Shown here piece after piece: positions 1-5,142 of a stretch of DNA of 5,142 nt (positions within the stretch are counted from its first letter, which is position 1; every line of letters begins with the position of its first letter). Both the position numbers and the translations under genes were made by a program. The notes under the pieces were generated by a model, which was given only the letters and a program-made list of their open reading frames with translations, made no database searches and was not told where the DNA came from. This DNA comes from Crocinitomix sp. Its GTDB lineage: Bacteria > Bacteroidota > Bacteroidia > Flavobacteriales_D > Crocinitomicaceae. The DNA is taken from the NCBI GenBank assembly GCA_020849935.1, contig JADZFJ010000131.1, forward strand, positions 1-5,142, written 5' to 3'.

Positions 1-902
1 TATTCATTACTGGCGTGGTTATTTTGGCGATTACCTTTATTTTTTGGAATTTATCTTTCCGTAAAGAGGTAAAATTAAGGATGGATGCGGAGGAAAAATT
101 AAAAGAATCTTTACACGAGATCGAAGAAAAACAAAAAGAGATTCGTGACAGTATTAATTACGCAAAACGGATTCAAGAGGCCATTATGCCATCGTCGGAT
201 TTTATTAAATCCAATTTACCCGATTCCTTTATTTTTTACCAGCCAAAAGATGTGGTTGCCGGGGATTTTTATTGGGCAGAAAAGGTGGGTGATGATTTTT
301 TTATTGCGGTGGCTGATTGCACAGGACATGGGGTTCCGGGCGCTTTGGTTTCCGTGGTTTGTTGCAATGCACACAACCGAACATTAAATGAATTTAATTT
401 GTCTGATCCGGGTGAAATTTTGGACAAAACCCGCGAATTAGTAACGCAATCTTTTTCAAAAAGCACAGACGATATTAAAGATGGAATGGATATTTCTTTA
501 ATGAAAATCAATAGTAAAAAAGTAGAGTGGGCGGGAGCAAATAATCCACTGTGGATTGTTTCGAACAATGAAAATGAATCGGGTAAAAGCGAGCTTATTT
601 TAAAAGAAATTAAAGCCGACAAACAACCCATCGGTAGAACCCATCATCCAAAACCATTTACCACCCATTTGGTCGAATTAAAAAAAGGAGATTCGATTTA
701 TTTATTTACCGATGGATTTACTGATCAATTTGGTGGACCAAGAGGTAAAAAATTCATGTACAAGCAATTAAAAGATTTGTTGGTCGCCAATCATCAATTG
801 ACATTTCAAGAACAAGCACCATTTTTAAAAGAAGTTTTAAATTCTTGGAAAGGCACATTGGATCAGGTAGATGATGTTTGTATTATTGGAATTCGACTTT
901 GA
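1..902 (+). CDS. SpoIIE/PP2C-family serine/threonine phosphatase, membrane-anchored (5'-truncated by the window)
   Basis: The reading frame is open from the first base, so the true start lies upstream; the GTG at 15 is not a credible start because it sits inside a hydrophobic helix. Numbering from that GTG, residues 1-15 (plus about four before) form a transmembrane helix. Residues about 24-58 are a charged coiled coil ending in the linker 'NYAKRIQEAIMPS', which is typical of Bacteroidota signalling proteins. Residues about 75-295 are the PP2C-like SpoIIE domain. The metal-binding motifs look intact: GDFYW (83-87), ADCTGHG (100-106), DGMD (156-159), TDGFTD (232-237) and the terminal VDDV (285-288). 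The enzyme should dephosphorylate Ser/Thr-phosphorylated partners, such as anti-sigma-factor antagonists, on the cytoplasmic side. In this phylum the missing N-terminus often carries TPR or ligand-sensing domains; that is family knowledge and not seen here. The TGA stop is the first triplet of a 73-bp repeat. No kinase or STAS partner is visible nearby. Confidence 0.9.
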   Translation, partial: FITGVVILAITFIFWNLSFRKEVKLRMDAEEKLKESLHEIEEKQKEIRDSINYAKRIQEAIMPSSDFIKSNLPDSFIFYQPKDVVAGDFYWAEKVGDDFFIAVADCTGHGVPGALVSVVCCNAHNRTLNEFNLSDPGEILDKTRELVTQSFSKSTDDIKDGMDISLMKINSKKVEWAGANNPLWIVSNNENESGKSELILKEIKADKQPIGRTHHPKPFTTHLVELKKGDSIYLFTDGFTDQFGGPRGKKFMYKQLKDLLVANHQLTFQEQAPFLKEVLNSWKGTLDQVDDVCIIGIRL

Positions 903-972
903 GAGGGAGATCCCTTTTTTTATGAAGATGGAGTAATGCGCTAGACAACATCTCCAACAAAACAACTTAATG
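900..972 (+). repeat. Direct repeat, copy 1 (73 bp)
   Basis: This 73-bp unit matches 1001-1073 at 65 of 73 positions without gaps. It begins with the TGA stop of the phosphatase gene and continues through a T7 run (915-921), TTATGAAGAT, CTAGACAA and ACAACTTAATG, all conserved in both copies. The eight differences are at 907, 914, 931, 937, 940, 949, 955 and 961. A short stem AGGG/CCCT around AGAT precedes the T run and could act as a weak terminator here, but its pairing is lost in copy 2. The orientation label is arbitrary. It is probably an intergenic dispersed element; its occurrence elsewhere in the genome cannot be seen. Confidence 0.85.
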
Positions 973-1000
973 ACATTATTCGCGCGGTAGTGTAGGCGAC

Positions 1001-1073
1001 TGAGAGGTAGATCCGTTTTTTTATGAAGATGAAGTAAGGCCCTAGACAAAATCTCTAACAATACAACTTAATG
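1001..1073 (+). repeat. Direct repeat, copy 2 (73 bp)
   Basis: This is the second copy, in the same orientation as copy 1 and 101 bp downstream, separated by 28 bp of unrelated sequence (973-1000). Its last six bases, TTAATG, read on the minus strand as the final His codon and TAA stop of the transporter gene, so the repeat supplies that gene's end. The T7 run is at 1016-1022. On the minus strand there is no stem followed by a T run, so no conventional terminator for the transporter is evident here. Confidence 0.85.
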
Positions 1074-2909
1074 CGCGGCTTCAGTTTCTATCGTGTCCAC
1101 ATCGATGTTTTGTTTTTTCAATAAGCGTTTTGCTAAAACGGCGAACAAGGCCAAATAGGCAAAACAAACCACCGCAATAATGTACGATTGATGTATTCCA
1201 ATAATATCCGATAATTTCCCTTGAATAGGAGGAATAATTCCCCCACCCAAAATCATCATTACCAAGAAGGCAGATCCTTGTGAGGCATATTTCCCCAATC
1301 CTAAAATAGACAAACTAAAGATTGACGGCCACATGATGCTGCACGCTAATCCACCTGATAAAAAGGCATAAATGGCAACCGTTCCAGTTGTAAACAACCC
1401 AATCAACATGGCAATAACCCCAAACGACCCGAAAATGAGCAAGGTGCGCGCCGGTTTATCCTTACTTAAAAAGAAGGCGATAATTTGAGCAATTACGCAG
1501 ATGATATAGAAATACAACACTTGCATGTCTTTTCCAGAAAAGTAATTGAGGCCAAGAATCACAAAAAATGCAACAATAGGTACGACGATCAAGGCGATAT
1601 TTTTTTGCAGGGCGCTCAATTTAAAAACACTTACCGCACCAGCCCAACGCCCAATCATTAAACTTCCCCAATACATAGAGATATAAGGTGCAATTTCAGA
1701 CGATTTCATTCCTCCGAATTCTTCTAAGGTGAGTAATTCGCCCAAATTACTGCCAATCGCAACTTCCACACCAACATAGGTGAAAATCGCCAACATCCCC
1801 AAAACCAATTGAGGATATTGCATGGCACCCCAACCTTCGGGTTTTATTTTTGCCGAACGGTAAGAGAATAGGATAACGCCTATCACGACCAACAAAGCAC
1901 CTGTGAGCCAGTACATACGGTATTGTTCTAAAGGCCGTTTGATGGATTCAATTTGATCGGTTTGAGGTTTGATGGTTTCAGTTAGATTAGAAATTGCGGT
2001 TTCGGTAGTAACAATTAAAGGTGTTTTTTTCGTTCCTGCCAATAATTTGAGTGAATCTAATTCCGTGGTGAGGCGAGCGATTTCCGTATTGGTTGGTTCG
2101 ATACTTTTTTCCAATTTCGCAATCTCTTTTACCTCGTCCGAATTATAACTCGCAAACACGGGGCTAAACATAATGACCAAAAGTCCTGTCATAATTAACA
2201 AGGTGCGCAGGGCTTTATTTGCCTTTTCGATGGGTTCGTTGATGATTCCACTTGGCACTTTTTTAGAAAAATAAAACAAAGCCGCTGCCGCAATAAATAG
2301 AATTCCCACACAGACATATAACAAAACCACTTTTGTTAATTCTAAGCCTTTAATTTGATCATCCGAAACCGAAAGAGCGGTGCCAAACAGAGCAAATCCA
2401 ACCACAATTGGACCAAGCGTCGTACCAAACGAATTAATACCCCCACCTAAATTCACCCGACTAGCGCCAGTTTTGGGATTTCCCAACGAAATTGCAAAAG
2501 GATTCGCAGCAGTTTGTTGTAAAGAAAATCCGAGTGCCACAATAAACAACCCTGTTAACATTCCTACATAAACCCCAGCTTGTACAGCAAGAATCATCGC
2601 GCCAGCACCCAAGGCAGAAAACAATAAGCCATAGACAATACTTTTTTTGTAACCCCAACTGCCAACAATGTCCCTTCCTTTTAAATTGCTAAATGCAAAA
2701 ATCAACAAAGCACCAACATAATAGGCCGTGTAAAAAGCAAAATCCACCAATTGGGATTGAAATTGATCCAACGAAAAATGACTTTTACAAAAGGGAATAA
2801 AGATGCCATTTCCAGCGGCAATAAATCCCCAAAAGAAAAAAACAATAATTAAGGTAAACAAGGCAGGATAATTGGTCTTGTTCATTTCATTTATTTCGGT
2901 CGAATTCAT
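1068..2909 (-). CDS. FHS-family (FucP/GluP-like) sugar MFS transporter with two extra membrane-hairpin insertions
   Basis: This is a probable inner-membrane sugar:proton symporter of the fucose-galactose-glucose family. Family signatures are FFFWGF (24-29) in TM1, QQTAANPF (131-138) in TM4, [12 protein letters not shown] (151-162) in TM5, MIGRWAG (418-424) in TM8, MWPSIFSL (526-533) in TM10 and [19 protein letters not shown] (546-564) in TM11. At 613 residues it is about 175 longer than E. coli FucP (438). The excess falls in two cytoplasmic loops. Residues about 236-355 add two helices (236-254, 333-351) flanking a charged, helix-forming stretch (256-330) predicted to be periplasmic. Residues about 432-484 add two more helices (438-456, 463-481). 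Against my recalled FucP sequence, Asp46 becomes Gly35 and Glu135 becomes Gln132, so FucP-type proton coupling is doubtful; the substrate is unknown. The start at 2909 has no clear Shine-Dalgarno; Met9 (start at 2885) is an alternative. A LacI-type palindrome lies 18 bp upstream. Confidence 0.88.
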   Translation of the reverse strand: MNSTEINEMNKTNYPALFTLIIVFFFWGFIAAGNGIFIPFCKSHFSLDQFQSQLVDFAFYTAYYVGALLIFAFSNLKGRDIVGSWGYKKSIVYGLLFSALGAGAMILAVQAGVYVGMLTGLFIVALGFSLQQTAANPFAISLGNPKTGASRVNLGGGINSFGTTLGPIVVGFALFGTALSVSDDQIKGLELTKVVLLYVCVGILFIAAAALFYFSKKVPSGIINEPIEKANKALRTLLIMTGLLVIMFSPVFASYNSDEVKEIAKLEKSIEPTNTEIARLTTELDSLKLLAGTKKTPLIVTTETAISNLTETIKPQTDQIESIKRPLEQYRMYWLTGALLVVIGVILFSYRSAKIKPEGWGAMQYPQLVLGMLAIFTYVGVEVAIGSNLGELLTLEEFGGMKSSEIAPYISMYWGSLMIGRWAGAVSVFKLSALQKNIALIVVPIVAFFVILGLNYFSGKDMQVLYFYIICVIAQIIAFFLSKDKPARTLLIFGSFGVIAMLIGLFTTGTVAIYAFLSGGLACSIMWPSIFSLSILGLGKYASQGSAFLVMMILGGGIIPPIQGKLSDIIGIHQSYIIAVVCFAYLALFAVLAKRLLKKQNIDVDTIETEAAH

Positions 2910-2927
2910 ATCAAGAGGTTCTCAAAT

Positions 2928-2943
2928 TTTAAAACGTTTAAAA
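2928..2943. promoter_or_regulatory. LacI-type operator candidate upstream of the transporter
   Basis: The 16-bp site TTTAAAACGTTTAAAA is a dyad with seven of eight paired positions matching (the mismatch is A2931/A2940). Its central AAACGTTT carries the CG step typical of LacI-family operators. It sits 18 bp before the transporter start codon and downstream of the candidate -7 box, where a bound repressor would block transcription. Sugar transporters are common LacI-family targets. No regulator gene is in the window, so the cognate protein is unknown. Confidence 0.5.
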
Positions 2944-2962
2944 TAGGCTTTCGCGCAGTTTG

Positions 2963-2970
2963 CTAATATA
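2963..2970 (-). promoter_or_regulatory. Candidate -7 box for the transporter gene
   Basis: On the minus strand this reads TATATTAG, a 7/8 match to the Bacteroidota -7 consensus TAnnTTTG. No good -33 TTG lies about 20 bp upstream, so the promoter is weak or dependent on an activator, or the call is wrong. Transcription from it would start near 2955 and run through the 2928-2943 palindrome. Confidence 0.35.
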
Positions 2971-3040
2971 AGGGCTAGTTCTGAATTTTTACATTTTTGT
3001 GGAAACCAATTTTTCGATTTCAAAAAGAAAAATGAAAATC

Positions 3041-3054
3041 GCGTATTTATACGC
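3041..3054. repeat. Short inverted repeat next to the -33 box
   Basis: GCGTAT and ATACGC are separated by TT, giving a 6-bp dyad that ends directly against the TTG of the plus-strand promoter. It could be a regulator site or chance. Without a run of T after it on either strand it is not a terminator. Confidence 0.35.
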
Positions 3055-3085
3055 TTGTTTTCAAACAATTACATTTCTAATTTTG
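3055..3085 (+). promoter_or_regulatory. Bacteroidota-type promoter for the 581-codon gene
   Basis: TTG at 3055-3057 and TAATTTTG at 3078-3085 match the -33 and -7 elements of the phylum's primary sigma factor, with the -7 box exact (TAnnTTTG) and a 20-bp spacer in the usual range. The expected transcription start is near 3090-3092, leaving an untranslated leader of about 120 nt before the ATG at 3214. An A-rich stretch lies upstream (about 3021-3038). Confidence 0.65.
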
Positions 3086-3138
3086 GCATAAGCTTTAGGA
3101 ACCCTACTCTGAAGAGATTTTATTCACAGTTGAAATAA

Positions 3139-3151
3139 GTGATTTTATCAC
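3139..3151 (+). promoter_or_regulatory. Palindrome/hairpin in the leader of the 581-codon gene
   Basis: GTGAT-TTT-ATCAC forms a perfect 5-bp dyad with a 3-nt centre. The arms resemble CRP/FNR half-sites, but the spacing is shorter than in either canonical site (TGTGA-N6-TCACA or TTGAT-N4-ATCAA). In RNA it could fold as a small stem-loop about 60 nt upstream of the start codon. Its function is unknown. Confidence 0.3.
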
Positions 3152-3213
3152 ACTGGAAGAGGTATGTCTTTAACCCTGAGATTTTAGGATTGTAATTTTA
3201 AAAACAACATAAA

Positions 3214-4959
3214 ATGTTAGACGACAAACAAACACAATTGAACCTTAGGGTGTCTGATCAATTAAGATCACAATACCCTATTATTATGCCATGGAGAAGG
3301 CCATGTCCTCAAAAAATTCTGATTGTAACGGATGGGTACAGCGGACAATTTTTAAATGGTTCATTTAATAATTATTATTTTGGGCTCTCCGCAGTGATTG
3401 ACACACTTTTGGATCAAACGGATTATTATGTGTCCTTTAAGTTGACCTTGGCACATCGCCAGATAGATTCCAACAAACCCGCGGGACCAATTACGTCGCC
3501 CGCCTATCAACGGTATGGACCAAATTTTGAAAATTTCAGGTTTAACGCAGCAGCCAATGATATTAAAACAGGTAAAGTTTTTAACATCAACGATTACGAT
3601 CAAATTTGGCTTTTTGGTGTGCGTGACAATGTTGATGATGTCCAAAAATTGAGTGATTTAGAATTACCAATTTTGACAGAATGGATGGAGAATGGAGGCG
3701 GAGTATTTGCAACTGGCGATCACGCTGATTTAGGTGCAAGTTTATGCGGAAGAGTGCCACGTGTTTCAAAAATGAGAAAATGGTCTGTGGCACAAAATCC
3801 ACCATCACCGGTAGGTTTGGATCGTCATGATACACTTGACAATGGACACGATGATATTTACACATTTGATGATGAATCAGATGATATTCCAATGAAAATT
3901 TCGCCGAAATACTATAATAACATAGCATGGCATCCCTTTTTTGGCAAAAAACATCCGCATCCTGTTTTGTGTGGGAAAGATGGGGTAATTGATATTTTAC
4001 CTGACCATCCACATGAAGGAGAGATTATCGCTGAAAATTTGGTAGTAATCAATCAAAACCTTGTAAATGGAAATCCTGAATTTCCTCAAATTGCAGGAAA
4101 TGATTTTAGACCTGAGGTGATTGCGCGTGCACATGTCAAAGGCGATCATACCAATCAATCAGACACGAATAAAGGAGCAGCAAATGCCAAAACTTTCGGA
4201 GCTATTGGGGCTTATGATGGTTATCGTACTGATGTTGGTCGAGTAGTGGTAGATTCAACTTGGCACCATTGGTTTGATGTGAATTTGATTGGACGTCCAG
4301 TAGCGTATCTGAATACTCCTCCTTATGATCAAACGAATCCTAAAACTCAAGGATTTTTGGCATCTCCACAAGGTATAGTGGCATACAATCGCATCCAAAA
4401 TTATTTTATCAATGTTGGTTTATGGCTTGCTCCAAAATCAGATCGCTTGTGTATGTTGAAGGGTTTATTATGGACTTATGTGATGAAAACTCCATTCGTT
4501 GAACGCTTTAAAATCGATATGCCTATCATTCAATTTGGCTCTTATGCTTATGATGCGCTAGGTCGTATTGCAGGTCAGTGTAATGTTCGTTCTTGGATTT
4601 TTGATGTGTATCCAATTGAGGTAAAAAAATCGTTTGAAGAAATGAGAATTAAATTGCCTGACACTTGTCTTACCTGTCCACCAGAGGAATTGTTGGAGAT
4701 TTATGCATTGGGAGCGATGACCAAAAATTTACTCGAACTTGCCTACAAATTGCAAGACGAGAAAGAGGGCAATGAAAAACTGGAGAAAATGATCACGAAA
4801 GAGATCGACGAAAGGACAGTGAATGGATTGCAAGAAGGATACAACCTAATGGTGAGAGATCTTACTAAGAGTATTAAACTTACAACTGAACATTTGTCGA
4901 AAGCATCGAAAGTTGATTGTGTTACTAGTATCACCAGACGTTTTCCGAGAGCAAAATAG
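3214..4959 (+). CDS. Conserved-looking protein of unknown function with an amidotransferase/ThuA-like N-terminal domain
   Basis: I cannot name this 581-residue protein. It has no signal peptide or membrane helix, so it is probably cytoplasmic. Residues 33-40 (QKILIVTD) look like the first strand of a Rossmann/flavodoxin-like fold. Residues 128-136 (YDQIWLFGV) followed by a helix and GGGVFATGDH (161-170) resemble the class I glutamine amidotransferase-like/ThuA topology, but Asp169-His170 stand near where a catalytic Cys would be. Further motifs rich in His, Asp and Trp suggest a metal or active site: CGRVPRV (178-184), DRHD (203-206), FDDESDDIP (218-226), HPHPVLCG (247-254), LPDHPHEGE (262-270), AIGAYDGYR (330-338) and GRVVVDSTWHHWFD (342-355). 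From about 430 on there is a separate, partly helical C-terminal region with a CLTC pair (485-488). The ATG is preceded by A-rich sequence (3201-3213) typical of the phylum, with an in-frame TAA at 3199. The gene is monocistronic: own promoter and own terminator. Confidence 0.85.
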   Translation: MLDDKQTQLNLRVSDQLRSQYPIIMPWRRPCPQKILIVTDGYSGQFLNGSFNNYYFGLSAVIDTLLDQTDYYVSFKLTLAHRQIDSNKPAGPITSPAYQRYGPNFENFRFNAAANDIKTGKVFNINDYDQIWLFGVRDNVDDVQKLSDLELPILTEWMENGGGVFATGDHADLGASLCGRVPRVSKMRKWSVAQNPPSPVGLDRHDTLDNGHDDIYTFDDESDDIPMKISPKYYNNIAWHPFFGKKHPHPVLCGKDGVIDILPDHPHEGEIIAENLVVINQNLVNGNPEFPQIAGNDFRPEVIARAHVKGDHTNQSDTNKGAANAKTFGAIGAYDGYRTDVGRVVVDSTWHHWFDVNLIGRPVAYLNTPPYDQTNPKTQGFLASPQGIVAYNRIQNYFINVGLWLAPKSDRLCMLKGLLWTYVMKTPFVERFKIDMPIIQFGSYAYDALGRIAGQCNVRSWIFDVYPIEVKKSFEEMRIKLPDTCLTCPPEELLEIYALGAMTKNLLELAYKLQDEKEGNEKLEKMITKEIDERTVNGLQEGYNLMVRDLTKSIKLTTEHLSKASKVDCVTSITRRFPRAK

Positions 4960-4983
4960 GATTCAACAAAATAGTTAATAAGG

Positions 4984-5013
4984 CAACCTCGGTATTTCCG
5001 AGGTTGTTTTTTT
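4984..5013 (+). terminator. Rho-independent terminator of the 581-codon gene
   Basis: CAACCTCGG (4984-4992) and CCGAGGTTG (4998-5006) form a perfect 9-bp stem with the loop TATTT, followed by seven T (5007-5013). It starts 24 bp after the TAG stop of the upstream gene and separates it from the downstream dioxygenase gene. There is no matching T run for the minus strand, so it works in one direction. Confidence 0.95.
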
Positions 5014-5037
5014 ATGTGAAATTTACCCAAAACCAAG

Positions 5038-5045
5038 TACCTTTG
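5038..5045 (+). promoter_or_regulatory. -7 promoter box for the AlkB-like gene
   Basis: TACCTTTG matches TAnnTTTG exactly. No clear TTG lies about 20 bp upstream; that position is in the end of the terminator T tract. The box ends 7 bp before the ATG at 5053, so transcription would begin at or within a few bases of the start codon, giving a leaderless or nearly leaderless mRNA. The preceding terminator supports a separate promoter here. Confidence 0.5.
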
Positions 5046-5052
5046 TCCCGCT

Positions 5053-5142
5053 ATGGAACTTTTCCCTACCGAACCAACTCGTAATTTATTGCCATTTGAT
5101 GGGGAGGTGTACTATTATGGCAAAATTTTGACAGGACCTCAA
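5053..5142 (+). CDS. AlkB-like 2-oxoglutarate/Fe(II)-dependent dioxygenase, N-terminal 30 codons (3'-truncated by the window)
   Basis: The frame opens with ATG at 5053 and runs without a stop to the window edge, giving 30 codons. The peptide starts MELFPTEPTRNLLPFD and continues GEVYYYGKILTGPQ. This opening matches from memory the N-terminus of short (about 200-residue) bacterial AlkB homologues, where 'NLLPxDGxVxYYGK' precedes the substrate-recognition lid. Such enzymes repair N1-methyladenine and N3-methylcytosine by oxidative demethylation. The catalytic HxD...H and 2-oxoglutarate-binding Arg lie beyond the window, so activity cannot be judged. An in-frame TGA at 5017 and no intervening ATG support this start. 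There is no Shine-Dalgarno, consistent with the nearby -7 box and a leaderless message. Confidence 0.75.
   Translation, partial: MELFPTEPTRNLLPFDGEVYYYGKILTGPQ

Larger units (their letters stand above)
2910..3213. other. Divergent intergenic region (304 bp)
   Basis: This non-coding stretch separates the minus-strand transporter from the plus-strand 581-codon gene. From left to right it holds a LacI-type palindrome (2928-2943), a weak minus-strand -7 candidate (2963-2970), an A-rich segment (about 3021-3038), a short inverted repeat (3041-3054), a good plus-strand promoter (3055-3085) and a leader of about 120 nt. The leader contains a 5-bp hairpin or palindrome (3139-3151). I see no RNA gene, no convincing small protein gene and no third copy of the 73-bp repeat. 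Confidence 0.7.

Noticed and set aside
269..631. Minus-strand open frame inside the phosphatase gene
   Set aside because: It lies entirely opposite conserved catalytic motifs of the phosphatase and shows no recognisable domain.
904..921. Terminator after the phosphatase gene (AGGG-AGAT-CCCT followed by T)
   Set aside because: The stem is only 4 bp and overlaps the stop codon. The pairing is destroyed in the second repeat copy, so it is not listed as a separate terminator.
906..955. Hairpin in repeat copy 1 between GGAGAT (906-911) and ATCTCC (950-955)
   Set aside because: Copy 2 changes both arms without compensating base pairs, so a conserved RNA fold is not supported.
837..1061. Minus-strand open frame of 74 codons across the repeat region
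   Set aside because: It overlaps the end of the phosphatase gene and consists mainly of the two 73-bp repeats. The repeat copies are read in the same direction but no domain or start signal is visible, so it is most likely a by-product of the repeats.
900..1073. CRISPR array
   Set aside because: There are only two units, each 73 bp, with 11% divergence and one 28-bp spacer. No cas genes are present.
3164..3187. Seven-codon leader peptide (MSLTLRF) with a purine-rich GGAAGAGG upstream
   Set aside because: It is too short to judge. It has no run of regulatory codons and no attenuator-like stem pair after it, and Shine-Dalgarno-like sequence is little used in this phylum.
3587..4012. Minus-strand open frame inside the 581-codon gene
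   Set aside because: It is a shadow of the real gene on the other strand, with no family features and no independent start signal.

Overview
The window looks like chromosomal DNA from a member of the Bacteroidota, most likely a Flavobacteriia-type lineage. The base composition is AT-rich. Two sites match the Bacteroidota -7 promoter box TAnnTTTG exactly, starts are preceded by A-rich sequence rather than Shine-Dalgarno motifs, and the protein families fit: a membrane-anchored coiled-coil SpoIIE phosphatase, a fucose/glucose-type (FHS) sugar transporter, and an AlkB with the 'NLLPFDGEVYYYGK' opening. Species cannot be named from this sequence alone.

Layout, left to right. (1) 1-902, plus strand: the C-terminal part of a PP2C/SpoIIE-type serine/threonine phosphatase. 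It has a transmembrane helix, a coiled-coil linker and a complete catalytic domain; its sensor half lies outside the window. (2) 900-1073: two direct copies of a 73-bp repeat (65/73 identical, no gaps, period 101 bp) fill the space between two convergent genes. The first copy begins on the phosphatase stop codon and the second ends just past the transporter stop codon. (3) 1068-2909, minus strand: a 613-residue FHS-family major facilitator, much longer than E. coli FucP. It carries two insertions, each adding a pair of membrane helices, and the first also contains a predicted helical, coiled-coil-like segment outside the membrane. (4) 2910-3213: a 304-bp divergent intergenic region with a LacI-type palindrome next to the transporter start, a weak minus-strand promoter candidate, a good plus-strand promoter and a roughly 120-nt leader. 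(5) 3214-4959, plus strand: a 581-residue protein that I cannot name. It has a class I amidotransferase/ThuA-like N-terminal fold and many conserved-looking His/Asp motifs. It ends at a strong intrinsic terminator (4984-5013). (6) 5053-5142, plus strand: the first 30 codons of an AlkB-type dioxygenase, with a -7 box so close that the mRNA may be leaderless.

The genes do not form an operon. Each has its own promoter or is separated by convergent or divergent arrangement, so no shared pathway can be claimed. The best leads for something undescribed are the 581-residue protein, the enlarged transporter that lacks the acidic residues of FucP, and the stop-codon-embedding repeat pair.
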